A stretch of DNA of 9,610 nt, from assembly GCA_041158765.1 (NCBI GenBank), contig JBEBAU010000003.1:1-9610 (forward strand), given 5' to 3'. The notes under the pieces are model-generated. The model made no database searches, was not told where the DNA came from, and saw nothing but the letters and a program-made list of their open reading frames with translations. A program made the translations under genes and the position numbers. The stretch is from JAQBRD01 sp041158765. GTDB lineage: Bacteria; Patescibacteriota; Minisyncoccia; Phycocordibacterales; PALSA-1337. Below, one piece after another: positions 1 to 7,734 of this stretch (positions within the stretch are counted from its first letter, which is position 1; every line of letters starts with the position of its first letter).

Positions 1-13
1 AAAATACCCTTAT

Positions 14-394
14 TTAAAGCCCTCTCTTGGTATATTCCGTTCCACTAACAGAACCTGAGGCTTCATTCGCAGCTCTAATGAGACCTTTGACCTTAATCAT
101 CTCTTGGAGGAGGGCTTGGAGCTTAGTGGTGGATTCGTCTGATACAATCTCCTCCCCCGAGAAGACAGCGAGCTTCTTCAAAAAAAGACTATAAATATCT
201 CCGAAATATCGCTCAAGAATAACTGCATGCTCTTGTGAATCTGGGTGCGGCCGCTCCATATCTTCTCGTACCGAGTATGCTATGAGCGGCCGCTTAATAC
301 CTTCGAAATACAATACATCATCAGAAATGATAGCTCCAATCGAAGGTGATGTGATTGTATATCCAGTATGAGTCATGTGGTTACTATTGTGCAT
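14..394 (-). CDS. Hypothetical protein downstream of radC
   Basis: I do not recognise this protein of about 126 residues. It has no signal peptide and no membrane segment. The N-terminal half is mixed and probably beta-rich (TITSPSIGAIISDDVLYF). The C-terminal half is probably helical (ERYFGDIYSLFLKKLAVF, then KLQALLQEMIKVKGLIRAA), with a charged, Ser/Gly-rich tail. It lies 17 nt after the radC stop on the same strand, so it is probably co-transcribed with radC. The start is uncertain: GTG at 400, ATG at 394 and ATG at 376 are in frame, and none has a visible Shine-Dalgarno site; I chose the first ATG. The stop is TAA. An unusual GC-rich nested inverted repeat lies inside the reading frame at 247-293. 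The gene is probably real because the frame is open, tightly spaced and co-directional, but its function is unknown. Confidence 0.7.
   Translation of the reverse strand: MHNSNHMTHTGYTITSPSIGAIISDDVLYFEGIKRPLIAYSVREDMERPHPDSQEHAVILERYFGDIYSLFLKKLAVFSGEEIVSDESTTKLQALLQEMIKVKGLIRAANEASGSVSGTEYTKRGL
247..293. repeat. Nested inverted repeat with two GCGGCCGC palindromes
   Basis: The outer arms GCGGCCGCTC (247-256) and GAGCGGCCGC (284-293) are perfect reverse complements of 10 bp. Inside them ATA (258-260) pairs with TAT (281-283), and CTCG (265-268) pairs with CGAG (272-275) around a TAC loop. Each outer arm also contains the 8-bp self-palindrome GCGGCCGC. The element lies inside the hypothetical gene, where both arms encode Arg-Pro with CGG CCG codons. 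It should form a stable hairpin in the mRNA. A role in attenuation or transcript stability is only inference. Confidence 0.7.
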
Positions 395-411
395 GAACAC
401 AATGAAAATAA

Positions 412-1194
412 TTATTGATAATTGGCTTGGACGCTCTTGAAGGTGTCCTTAGTAATAATGACGTGGTCGAGAATGTGTATACCAATGACCTTACCTGCAG
501 CAATGAGTTGATTGGTAATCTCAGTGTCCTGTGGAGATGGAGTGAGAACTCCTGATGGATGATTGTGTGCGAGGACAATAGCAGCTGCACTGTATTCGAC
601 CGCAGGACGGAAGACCTCGCGTGGATGAACGAGATTGGCATTGATAGTGCCAATAGAAATCACCTCATCATGAATGATGCGATTGTGACTATTGAGATAG
701 AGACCACGGAGATGCTCCTTGGGTAAATTCCTCATATCACCAAGATAGTCATAGACGTCTTGAGCACTACGAATCACCGTGAAGCCAGCGCTATTCTTCT
801 GATAAAAACGTCTACCAAGCTCACCACACGCAATAATCTGACAAGCCTTCCCTTCTGGGATATCAAGATCAGTCGTGAGCTTGTGTACGTCTCGCTCAGA
901 GATGATAGCTTGTTCACCGTATTCACGAATAATGCGCTGCGTCATTGTAAGTAATGACTCCTTAGTAGTCCCCGTACCGAGAACTACTGCAAGTAACTCT
1001 GGAAGTGACAATGCCTCTGGGCCTTGCTTGATAAGCTTCTCACGAGGACGACCTTCTTCTGGAAGATCATGAATCTTGAGAGGATATTGTCGAATACCCT
1101 GTGCAGTACTACCCACACCTGATTGTGTGTATATATTCTGCTCGACCACATAATCGAGTAATTTGTCCGTATCTATAATGCTATATGATTTCAT
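412..1194 (-). CDS. radC: RadC family JAB/MPN-domain protein
   Basis: This is a RadC (UPF0758) protein of 260 residues. The family was once linked to DNA repair; its biochemical role is still unsettled. The N-terminal helix-hairpin-helix-like domain is visible at about residues 46-130 (RPREKLIKQGPEALSLPELL, then LGTGT). The C-terminal JAB metalloprotease-like domain carries the full JAMM metal site: Glu177 upstream, then His210-x-His212, Ser220 and Asp223 in HNHPSGVLTPSPQD, which fits HxHx7SxxD. About 40 residues precede the usual RadC start. An upstream in-frame TTG at 1233 would add 13 residues, but the ATG at 1194 lies about 6 nt below a TATAAT box, so the TTG would fall inside the promoter. 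The ATG is therefore preferred and the mRNA is probably leaderless. The hypothetical gene follows after 17 nt. The family call is firm. Confidence 0.95.
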   Translation of the reverse strand: MKSYSIIDTDKLLDYVVEQNIYTQSGVGSTAQGIRQYPLKIHDLPEEGRPREKLIKQGPEALSLPELLAVVLGTGTTKESLLTMTQRIIREYGEQAIISERDVHKLTTDLDIPEGKACQIIACGELGRRFYQKNSAGFTVIRSAQDVYDYLGDMRNLPKEHLRGLYLNSHNRIIHDEVISIGTINANLVHPREVFRPAVEYSAAAIVLAHNHPSGVLTPSPQDTEITNQLIAAGKVIGIHILDHVIITKDTFKSVQANYQ

Positions 1195-1200
1195 ACAACA

Positions 1201-1228
1201 ATTATAAAATACGCATATCTTTTTACAA
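1201..1228 (-). promoter_or_regulatory. radC promoter, probably leaderless
   Basis: On the minus strand a TTGTAA -35 box (1223-1228) is followed after 16 nt by a perfect TATAAT -10 box (1201-1206). Transcription should begin about 7 nt further on, at or next to the A of the radC ATG (1194). There is no room for a Shine-Dalgarno site, so a leaderless mRNA is the simplest reading. The surrounding sequence is very AT-rich. Confidence 0.65.
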
Positions 1229-1278
1229 CACAAAATACATCAAAAATTTTATCAAAAATTTATCTTATGTGGACAACT

Positions 1279-1343
1279 AAAAGAAAACCGCCTTTTGTGG
1301 GGCTTTCACAGATAGCCCCGAACAAAAGGCGGTTTTCTTTTTT
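1279..1343. terminator. Strong bidirectional intrinsic terminator after pyk
   Basis: The left arm at 1279-1304 (starting AAAAGAAAACCGCC, ending GGGGCT) pairs with the right arm at 1314-1341 (starting AGCCCC, ending GGCGGTTTTCTTTT). The pairing is about 26 bp, broken only by a 2-nt bulge at 1320-1321, around a 9-nt loop at 1305-1313. The A-rich left flank gives a U-tract for minus-strand transcripts, and the T-run on the right gives one for plus-strand transcripts. It starts 4 nt past the pyk stop, so its main job is to end the pyk transcript and keep it from entering radC. No plus-strand gene ends here. Confidence 0.9.
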
Positions 1344-1347
1344 ATAT

Positions 1348-2763
1348 CTAGATTGTCTCGACAAGAACGAGATTTGTCTCTTTCACCTTTCCAAAAGGCA
1401 CTGCACCGATAAGAACTACCTTATCACCCTTCACTGCGAGCTTATTCGCAATAGCAAGCTTTCGTACAACAGTCATTGCTTCATCAATATCCTTCATCTT
1501 CGGCACAATTACTGGATAACAACCGAATGAAAGCGCGAGCTTAGGAGCGGTAACGGCATTTGAACTAAGCACGATAACACGCTCTGATGGTCGGTATCGA
1601 GCAACCATACGAGCAGTACGTCCTGATTCGCTTACTGCAACAATGAACTTAGCACCAACCTTGTGTGCAGTTCGTACTGCTGCCTGAGATATGATATCTG
1701 TCGTGCCGTGTGCAGGATCGAACTTAGAAATAGTATCACAAGTGAAAGCGTCCTTCTCTGTTCGAAGTGCAATACGTGTCATCATGGTAACAGCTTCAAC
1801 TGGGAATTCTCCGAGTGTTGTCTCTTCTGAAAGCATGATTGCATCAGTACCATCGATAATTGCATTTGCAACGTCTGAAACTTCAGCTCGTGTAGGAACT
1901 GGGCTCTTGATCATAGACTCAAGCATCTGTGTTGCGGTAATAACTGGCTTGCCGAGTGCATTACACTTATGAATAAGCATCTTTTGTGCACTTGGAACTT
2001 CTTCTGCAGGAATTTCAATAGCAAGATCTCCTCGAGCAACCATAATTGCATCAGTGAGTTTCAAAATTTCATCAATATTCTCGAGAGCCTCTGGAGTTTC
2101 AATCTTTGCAATGATTTTTGCATTTGACTTAGCCTTCGCAAGAATATCTTTTAATTCCTGAATATCAGCAGCGCGTCGAACGAATGAAAGCGCAATAAAA
2201 TCAACCTTATTCTTCAAACCAAACTCGAGATCAGTGCGATCCTTCTCAGTAATTGAACTAATAGAAAGATATGCGCCAGGAAGATTCACACCTCGGCGAT
2301 TCTTGATTTCACCACCGACGATGACCTTGGTAATGACCTCATCACCTTTGATCTTGGTAATTTCGAGCTTCTTCTTACCATCGTGGAGCATAATGATTCC
2401 ACCAACCTTAACCTCCTTAGGAAGAAGTGGGTAGTTGATTGAAACAATCTCATTGTTCCCCATCACCTTCTTGGTTGTGAGAGTAAATGTTTGACCTTCC
2501 TTGAGCACAGTTACGCCACCTTCAAATTCACCGATACGGATCTTGGGACCACCGAGGTCTTGCATGATAGCAATAGTGCGACCAGTATCCTTCATTACTT
2601 TACGAAGATTGTTCACACGTGTCTGGTGTTCAGTGAAATCACCATGTGAAAAGTTCAAACGCATAACGTCCATACCAGCGTTCACGAGTGCAGTGAGCTG
2701 AGGAACGGTTTCTGTTGCGGGCCCAATAGTACAAACAATCTTTGTCTTCTTTCCGAGGTGCAT
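1348..2763 (-). CDS. pyk: Pyruvate kinase
   Basis: Pyruvate kinase makes pyruvate and ATP from phosphoenolpyruvate and ADP, the last step of glycolysis. The 471-residue length matches the compact bacterial type (E. coli PykF is 470) without the extra C-terminal domain. Visible signatures are KTKIVCTIGPAT at the N-terminus, MDVMRLNFSHGD, the nucleotide and metal region MQDLGGPKIRIGEF, the inserted B domain, the catalytic Lys in IIAKIETPE, the metal-binding VARGDLAIEIP, and ITATQMLESM. Compared with the commonest forms, RGDLG reads RGDLA and SGET reads SEET. The protein ends in the usual TNLVLV strand. The gene starts at ATG 2763, with GATAAT 8 nt upstream and no Shine-Dalgarno site. It is separated from the upstream cyclophilin gene by 105 nt and is probably its own transcription unit, ended by the hairpin at 1279-1343. 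Confidence 0.97.
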   Translation of the reverse strand: MHLGKKTKIVCTIGPATETVPQLTALVNAGMDVMRLNFSHGDFTEHQTRVNNLRKVMKDTGRTIAIMQDLGGPKIRIGEFEGGVTVLKEGQTFTLTTKKVMGNNEIVSINYPLLPKEVKVGGIIMLHDGKKKLEITKIKGDEVITKVIVGGEIKNRRGVNLPGAYLSISSITEKDRTDLEFGLKNKVDFIALSFVRRAADIQELKDILAKAKSNAKIIAKIETPEALENIDEILKLTDAIMVARGDLAIEIPAEEVPSAQKMLIHKCNALGKPVITATQMLESMIKSPVPTRAEVSDVANAIIDGTDAIMLSEETTLGEFPVEAVTMMTRIALRTEKDAFTCDTISKFDPAHGTTDIISQAAVRTAHKVGAKFIVAVSESGRTARMVARYRPSERVIVLSSNAVTAPKLALSFGCYPVIVPKMKDIDEAMTVVRKLAIANKLAVKGDKVVLIGAVPFGKVKETNLVLVETI

Positions 2764-2771
2764 AGTAATGA

Positions 2772-2777
2772 ATTATC
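2772..2777 (-). promoter_or_regulatory. Possible pyk -10 box
   Basis: GATAAT on the minus strand lies 8 nt before the pyk ATG in a very AT-rich stretch with no Shine-Dalgarno site. The spacing matches that at radC. I see no good -35 box at 17 nt, so this is a weak call. Confidence 0.35.
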
Positions 2778-2790
2778 TAAAATAATGAAT

Positions 2791-2818
2791 AAAAAAGCGC
2801 TGGCGCATAGAGAAGCAC
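2791..2818 (-). terminator. Weak terminator candidate after the cyclophilin gene
   Basis: On the minus strand GTGCT (2814-2818) can pair with AGCGC (2797-2801), one pair being G-U, around a 12-nt loop. A run of six T follows. The stem is short, so it may only partly stop transcription from the four-gene operon into pyk. It is the only terminator-like element in the 105-nt gap. Confidence 0.25.
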
Positions 2819-2868
2819 AGCCCGAACACTATACAGTATTTCTGGCTCAAAATCAATATTTTGCCCTG

Positions 2869-3444
2869 CTATTTGTTTGGGGTCACAACGACGCTCTTCA
2901 TCACCACCGGCTCAATTGGCTTATCGTTAGCACCTGTTGGGGTGTTTGCAATAGCATCAACAACATCAAGTCCAGATATTACCTTACCAAAAATCGTGTA
3001 TTTGTGTGGCAATGGATAATCAGCATGCATAATGAAAAACTGACTACCATTGGTATTCGGACCAGCATTTGCCATAGCAACAACACCTCGAACATAGCCC
3101 TCTTTTGCTGAAGGAGTACCCGAACTGAGCTCATCTGCGAATTTGTATCCAGGACCGCCAGTGCCTGTTCCAGTAGGATCTCCTCCTTGAATCATGAAGT
3201 CCTTGATAACACGGTGGAAAATAACGCCATCATAAAAACCGCTCTGAGCGAGTTTCACAAAATTTGCTGAAGCAAGGGGTGCGTCTGCATCATATGTTTG
3301 AAAAACAATCGTGCCTTTGTTTGTAGTTATAGTGACAGTATTCATAAGATTATGTAATGGTGAAGCTGATATTTTTGCAATGCCAATTATCGCACCAAGA
3401 ACGACAGCGGCAACAACACCTCGAATAATAATTTTTGTATTCAT
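2869..3444 (-). CDS. Membrane-anchored cyclophilin-type peptidyl-prolyl isomerase
   Basis: Cyclophilins catalyse cis-trans isomerisation of Xaa-Pro bonds and help proteins fold. This 191-residue protein has an uncleaved-looking hydrophobic segment at residues 5-24 with no lipobox, then a complete cyclophilin domain from about residue 35. Key motifs are FHRVIKDFMIQGGD (76-89, with the catalytic-type Arg78), MANAGPNTNGSQFFI (124-138) and FGKVISGLDVVD. The N-terminal segment should place the domain outside the cytoplasmic membrane. An internal Met34 would give a soluble form, but Met1 lies only 16 nt after the upstream stop, which favours the anchored form. It is the last gene of the operon after the DUF2339 and DUF3999 genes and may help fold exported proteins such as its neighbour; that role is inference. 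There is no clear Shine-Dalgarno site. Confidence 0.93.
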   Translation of the reverse strand: MNTKIIIRGVVAAVVLGAIIGIAKISASPLHNLMNTVTITTNKGTIVFQTYDADAPLASANFVKLAQSGFYDGVIFHRVIKDFMIQGGDPTGTGTGGPGYKFADELSSGTPSAKEGYVRGVVAMANAGPNTNGSQFFIMHADYPLPHKYTIFGKVISGLDVVDAIANTPTGANDKPIEPVVMKSVVVTPNK

Positions 3445-3460
3445 AACGAATATCCGTATA

Positions 3461-4750
3461 TTACGACTTCTTTATGTACGTACGCAAGTACCACATAATA
3501 CCAGCACCAAAAATAAGCACAACAACAACCAGTACCCCATTGAGTAGCCACTTATTCGCTTCGGTAAATGGAATAACAGGACCTGCTGGAGCAACGTATG
3601 AAGGGTTTACCCTTTCATCGTCAAGGGTTGATACGCTAATTTCTTTCAATTGAATATATGAAGAAATTGCATTGATATCATAGGTAGGAGTAATTGCTTG
3701 AGGATTCCCATAATAGAGGCTATAGGTTTCACCTTGTCGCTTCTCGAATACAGCTGAGATAACTGGACTCTCAACGGTCGCTCCATTTCCTACTGACAAC
3801 ACTCTATTATCATCATTCACAATTGAAAGACGTAGGTATCGCTTTTTTTGTTCACTAAATGCAATGCGATTGGAGGTTCCTGTGAATAATCCTGTTGAAA
3901 TATTTGAAATAGAACCAGCTCCCACGTACATCCATGTTGATGATGCAGTATCGCTATCAGAAGCTTCGACAAGAACACGTCGATTATAATTCTGATCACC
4001 AATCGTAAGAGTTACCGCATTTGTAAGTATTCCACTTCGACCAAGATCGAGAGTAATTTCTGAAGTACGCTTCTTGGGATTATTGAAAACAGAAGTAGTA
4101 ACCGTCTGATAATTCACTGGTATTTCAATACGAGTATCGCCATACAAAGTCGCTCCGCTTACCGATACAGGTCCCTCCTCTCCTGCACCAATCACAACCT
4201 TAATGTATCGAGCTGATGATGGTCCGAAACTCACAGTTGATTTGCCTGAAACAAAACCAGCTTGTGGATCAGTAAACTTAAATATATATGCTTTGTTGGT
4301 AACAAATGCCCATTGATTACTTTCAATATCCAGCAGTGAAGATGCAGTATATATTGTTACTTGGCGACGGAAGCTTGCAGATGTTATGGCAATATCAATA
4401 CCTGTATGAATAGTGCCGTTCTGTCCTGCATCCGCAACGAATACCGTTTCTCCAGCACGACTCGATACATTCACAAGGCGTGCTGAGGTTCGTGCTCCAG
4501 TTTCTTGAATGTTTTTTGTAATAAGATACGGTGTTTCAATTCCATTCTGATTTACAATTCTTACATCAGAAAAGTTATTTGCAGATCGAGAAATATCTGC
4601 TGGCAATATAATTTTTCCAAAAGAACCGGAACCTCCCGCAGAAATACTTCGAATATATTGCCAATCTGTTTCAGAAAAAGCTGCATGTGCTACACCCGCA
4701 AGAGCAAAAATAGAGGCTGAAAGAAGAATGGCGCTAAATGTTTGTTTCAT
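3461..4750 (-). CDS. DUF3999-like exported protein with C-terminal membrane anchor
   Basis: This 429-residue protein starts with a signal peptide (MKQTFSAILLSASIFALAGV, then AHA-AF as the likely cleavage site near residue 23). A long beta-rich exported region follows, and one membrane span sits at about residues 403-422 (NGVLVVVVLIFGAGIMWYL) before a short basic tail. The start of the mature region (ILPADI, then FSDVRIVNQNGIETPYLIT) resembles DUF3999. Two later stretches (ARYIKVVIG and KRYLRLSIVNDD) look like strands of discoidin-like beta sandwiches. I used ATG 4750; the frame opens further upstream, but that would overlap the DUF2339 gene and bury the signal peptide. It lies 14 nt after the DUF2339 stop and 16 nt before the cyclophilin gene. 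Biochemical function is unknown. The family match is from memory of its N-terminal pattern. Confidence 0.82.
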   Translation of the reverse strand: MKQTFSAILLSASIFALAGVAHAAFSETDWQYIRSISAGGSGSFGKIILPADISRSANNFSDVRIVNQNGIETPYLITKNIQETGARTSARLVNVSSRAGETVFVADAGQNGTIHTGIDIAITSASFRRQVTIYTASSLLDIESNQWAFVTNKAYIFKFTDPQAGFVSGKSTVSFGPSSARYIKVVIGAGEEGPVSVSGATLYGDTRIEIPVNYQTVTTSVFNNPKKRTSEITLDLGRSGILTNAVTLTIGDQNYNRRVLVEASDSDTASSTWMYVGAGSISNISTGLFTGTSNRIAFSEQKKRYLRLSIVNDDNRVLSVGNGATVESPVISAVFEKRQGETYSLYYGNPQAITPTYDINAISSYIQLKEISVSTLDDERVNPSYVAPAGPVIPFTEANKWLLNGVLVVVVLIFGAGIMWYLRTYIKKS

Positions 4751-4764
4751 GTGAATATTGATTG

Positions 4765-6687
4765 TTATATGCTGTCTTTTAATCGATCTTTGTATTTTGC
4801 ATATGCAAATGAAGCAATGAGTGTAATCAAACCAAATGCTATGAATGAAATAATTCGATAGAGTTGACCAAGACTCCACACATCAATCAAGACCTTCAAG
4901 CCAGTAATAACGAATAGGATGAGACCGAGACGTCGTATCACTGCAACTCGACGAATAAATCCTATAGCAGTAAGCACTGCTGCATAAAGTGCCCAAAGTA
5001 TTGAAACAAGTGTATTAGATTGATTTCGGATACTTCGTGTTTCTGTATGGTACTTTTCGTACGCTTCGTTTCTGAGACCGTTCGTATTGTAGCCAGTATT
5101 AATACGTTCATTCTGAGTCATTGCGACGTTGTATGTTTTTGTAAGCACAATTTGTTGTGCTGAATGATACGAAGTAATCTGCGTACTCAATGCACTGAGA
5201 GTGAGTATTTGTGCGACAACCACAAAAACCATAATGCCCCTCTTCTGTATATCAACCGTTCTACTACCAAATCGGTGATACATGTATGCAATAGCATATG
5301 CAACTGCTGTAGCAATCACGAGTAATGCAAATGAACCATTGAATATCGGTACAAACTTTTCAGTAACATACTGTTCACTGATCCATGAGAGCATACTGAT
5401 GATACCAAGAATATATACAATCACACCCATAACTTGGAATCCTCTATTATTGATGATCGATGCAATACCATAGAGCGCAACCGCCTCCACAAGCCAACCA
5501 ACTGCAATCCAAGCTCCATCGAATTGCATTGGTATTGCAATTGAAAGGAAAACCACCGCAAGTCCAGGAAGAAAAATATTGAGCGCTACATCCTCACTAT
5601 TATATTTGTTCGCGATATATGCAACGACGCAGTAGACCACAGCAAGAAACACAGCAGCGAACCCAAGTATGCCACTGTACTGTGGTTCGAGCATGATGTA
5701 TCCAAATAATGCAATCCAAAGAGCGTTGGCACCGAGAAGTAGATAGTCTGTTTGTTCTGCCTTAATTTTTTGAGCTGAAGTACCAGAAATAATAGTGCGC
5801 GCAACACTTGCAATCAAGAATATACCGAATGTAATGAATACGAATATGAGCGTCGGAGCGAGATCAGCTTGAGTATAGAAGTACATGAACCATGAGCCAA
5901 AATTAATTGCTGTACCAATGAAACCAGCAACATTGAGACGTGGCCATTTTTTGAAAAAAGAAATAGCAAGAATACCGACATTCAAAATCGTGAGGTATCC
6001 GAAGAGCTGCATCATTGCATTTTCATTCGAACCAACAAGGAATGGCGTAGCAAATCCACCAATGACGCCAACAAGAGCGAGCGTCTGTGTTGCATTCACA
6101 ATGCTTATTGCAAATGAAAGTGCTGTCACAATGAACATGAATACTCCCGCGGTAAATGAACTGAATAGGTCATAGAATGAATACCCCGCAAATACTGAAA
6201 GATAGAGTATTGCAATACCTCCCCCAATAAGAAGATCTGAGTATTTAAGATAGTTCTTTCGAAGATACTGTCCTACTCCAACAAAACCAAAGCCAATTAC
6301 AACCCCAATCATTACTCTACCAGCTGGACCAATCCAATTACTATCAAATGCGTATTTGAGGAAGAATGCGACGCCAATGAGTACTGCGGCTATACCAATT
6401 TTACCAAGCAGACGACCAGATGCTTCCTCTTTTGTTGCCTTTGATACCGGAGCAGCTACCGAAGCTTGTACTGGTGCAGATGTTGGAATGGAATTTGCCC
6501 GCGAAGCAATAGCCTCGACTGAAATAGGTTGTGGTTGTGCCGATGTTGCAGGTGTTGCAGCTGGCGTAACTTTCCCTTGAATAATTTCTTCGAGTTTTGA
6601 GATGCGTCTACTCTGAGAAACGAGCACGATAATACCAACTACAACTGCAACAAGTTCAAATACCATAATAGGGTGTGTTAAGAACAT
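4765..6687 (-). CDS. DUF2339 family multi-pass membrane protein
   Basis: This integral membrane protein of about 640 residues has one N-terminal span (residues 8-24), a short coiled stretch, and an Ala/Pro/Ser/Gln-rich linker (about 40-92). The rest is almost continuous hydrophobic segments, which I estimate at 17-19 spans in all. The block FFLKYAFDSNWIGPAGRV (about 108-125) is the hallmark of DUF2339. A hydrophilic loop of roughly 60 residues (around NERINTGYNTNGLRNEAYEK) separates the last group of spans, and the tail is basic. The function of the family is not known. A GTG at 6699 would add four residues, but the ATG at 6687 has GGGGGGTGAT at 6695-6704 upstream, which pairs well with the 16S anti-Shine-Dalgarno and overlaps that GTG; I therefore chose the ATG. 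It sits 16 nt after the DHH gene and 14 nt before the DUF3999 gene. Confidence 0.9.
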   Translation of the reverse strand: MFLTHPIMVFELVAVVVGIIVLVSQSRRISKLEEIIQGKVTPAATPATSAQPQPISVEAIASRANSIPTSAPVQASVAAPVSKATKEEASGRLLGKIGIAAVLIGVAFFLKYAFDSNWIGPAGRVMIGVVIGFGFVGVGQYLRKNYLKYSDLLIGGGIAILYLSVFAGYSFYDLFSSFTAGVFMFIVTALSFAISIVNATQTLALVGVIGGFATPFLVGSNENAMMQLFGYLTILNVGILAISFFKKWPRLNVAGFIGTAINFGSWFMYFYTQADLAPTLIFVFITFGIFLIASVARTIISGTSAQKIKAEQTDYLLLGANALWIALFGYIMLEPQYSGILGFAAVFLAVVYCVVAYIANKYNSEDVALNIFLPGLAVVFLSIAIPMQFDGAWIAVGWLVEAVALYGIASIINNRGFQVMGVIVYILGIISMLSWISEQYVTEKFVPIFNGSFALLVIATAVAYAIAYMYHRFGSRTVDIQKRGIMVFVVVAQILTLSALSTQITSYHSAQQIVLTKTYNVAMTQNERINTGYNTNGLRNEAYEKYHTETRSIRNQSNTLVSILWALYAAVLTAIGFIRRVAVIRRLGLILFVITGLKVLIDVWSLGQLYRIISFIAFGLITLIASFAYAKYKDRLKDSI

Positions 6688-6694
6688 GAATAAT

Positions 6695-6704
6695 ATCACC
6701 CCCC
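6695..6704 (-). promoter_or_regulatory. Extended Shine-Dalgarno site for the DUF2339 gene
   Basis: GGGGGGTGAT on the minus strand matches 8 of 10 positions of AGGAGGTGAT. It ends 7 nt before the ATG at 6687 and overlaps the last base of the upstream DHH gene stop codon. It decides the start in favour of ATG 6687 over GTG 6699, and it stands out because most other genes here lack such a site. Confidence 0.6.
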
Positions 6705-7726
6705 TATTCTACCATTACTGAAGAAATCGCATCAACAACAATTTTCTTTGCTTCAGCAAGCGTTCCTGTAAGTGTAGCACCTGCGGCTGCTTTATGCCCT
6801 CCTCCACCAAAACTCGCAGCAATCATAGCAACATCGTACTTCTCCCCATCCTGACTTCTGAAACTCATTTTGATTTTGCCTGGTTCCTTTTCAACCATTG
6901 AAACCGCAATACGCCAACCTTGCACCGATTTCATGAGTGTTGAAATCGAATTCACGCTTATCTTATCGACATCGAGTTTTTTGGCTGCGAGCATATCATA
7001 TGAAACCGCGGCAATCACTACATGATCATTGCAATAGGTTTCAATACTATTAAGTGCCATTCCTTGATAGATAATCTGGTCTCGAGAACCGCTCGTATCC
7101 ATTTTTGCCATAATCTTCCAGAAGTCCGGAGCGAGTTTGATAAGCTCGGCTGCAATAGCAAATGTTTCTACTGTCGTACCAGGATGTTTGAAACCTCCAG
7201 TATCAGTGTATATACCGATAAGTAAGTTAGTGGCTATTGGAGGAGTGAGCGCAATATTCCAACAGGTGAACAGATCATAGAGAATTGCCGCTGTTGCAGG
7301 ATAACTCGCTTCGACCAAATTAATCGTGCCGAATTCAGGATTCGTCCTGTGGTGATCAATATTCACAGTCATCAATGATGGCGGAAATACCGGTGGAACA
7401 AGAGCTGATATTCGATCAAGACTTGCACTATCTTGAATAATGAAAAGGTCAAAATTAGAGATATTCACCTGACTGAAAGACATCGGTACAATTGTCTCTA
7501 CTCCAGGAAAAAGTGAAAATGCTTCTTTTATCGTCGAGTCTCCAGCAATTAACGTCACCTTTTTACCCATATTCTCTAGGACTCCCTTCATTGCAAGTGA
7601 AGAACCAATACTGTCTGGATCAGGAGATGGGTGGCAATGCAACAATATATTGTGTGCTTTTGTAATCGCATCAAGTATTACTGGTGCTATTTTTTGGATT
7701 TTTTGTGTCATATATATGTAGTACAT
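6704..7726 (-). CDS. nrnA: DHH/DHHA1 phosphoesterase, NrnA-like (nanoRNase/pAp phosphatase)
   Basis: Enzymes of this family use two metal ions to hydrolyse short RNAs (nanoRNA), pAp or linear and cyclic dinucleotides in the cytoplasm. The 340-residue length fits stand-alone NrnA proteins. All the expected motifs are present: HPSPDPDSIGSS (His32, Asp36, Asp38), the second metal motif QDSASLDR (Asp99), the DHH signature IDHHRTN (124-126), YTDTGGFKH (Asp175), and the DHHA1 substrate motif FGGGGHKAAAG (His311). There are no PAS or GGDEF domains and no membrane segments, so it is not GdpP. AGGG at 7735-7738 lies 8 nt upstream of ATG 7726 and supports that start over ATG 7711. It heads the four-gene operon. 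Whether it prefers RNA, pAp or c-di-AMP breakdown products cannot be told from the sequence. Confidence 0.9.
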   Translation of the reverse strand: MYYIYMTQKIQKIAPVILDAITKAHNILLHCHPSPDPDSIGSSLAMKGVLENMGKKVTLIAGDSTIKEAFSLFPGVETIVPMSFSQVNISNFDLFIIQDSASLDRISALVPPVFPPSLMTVNIDHHRTNPEFGTINLVEASYPATAAILYDLFTCWNIALTPPIATNLLIGIYTDTGGFKHPGTTVETFAIAAELIKLAPDFWKIMAKMDTSGSRDQIIYQGMALNSIETYCNDHVVIAAVSYDMLAAKKLDVDKISVNSISTLMKSVQGWRIAVSMVEKEPGKIKMSFRSQDGEKYDVAMIAASFGGGGHKAAAGATLTGTLAEAKKIVVDAISSVMVE

Positions 7727-7734
7727 CTAGTATG

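Noticed and set aside
1267..1530. A plus-strand open frame of 87 codons starting near the terminator.
   Set aside because: It runs through the terminator hairpin and then antisense to pyk, and its translation has no recognisable pattern.
2796..2806. The GC-rich GCGCTGGCGC element upstream of pyk as a hairpin by itself.
   Set aside because: The self-complementary GCGC halves leave only two bases for a loop, so it cannot fold alone; it was kept only as part of a weak terminator candidate.
3445..4879. An extended start at 4879 for the DUF3999-like protein, adding 43 residues.
   Set aside because: The extension would overlap the end of the DUF2339 gene by more than 100 nt and push the clear signal peptide inside the protein.
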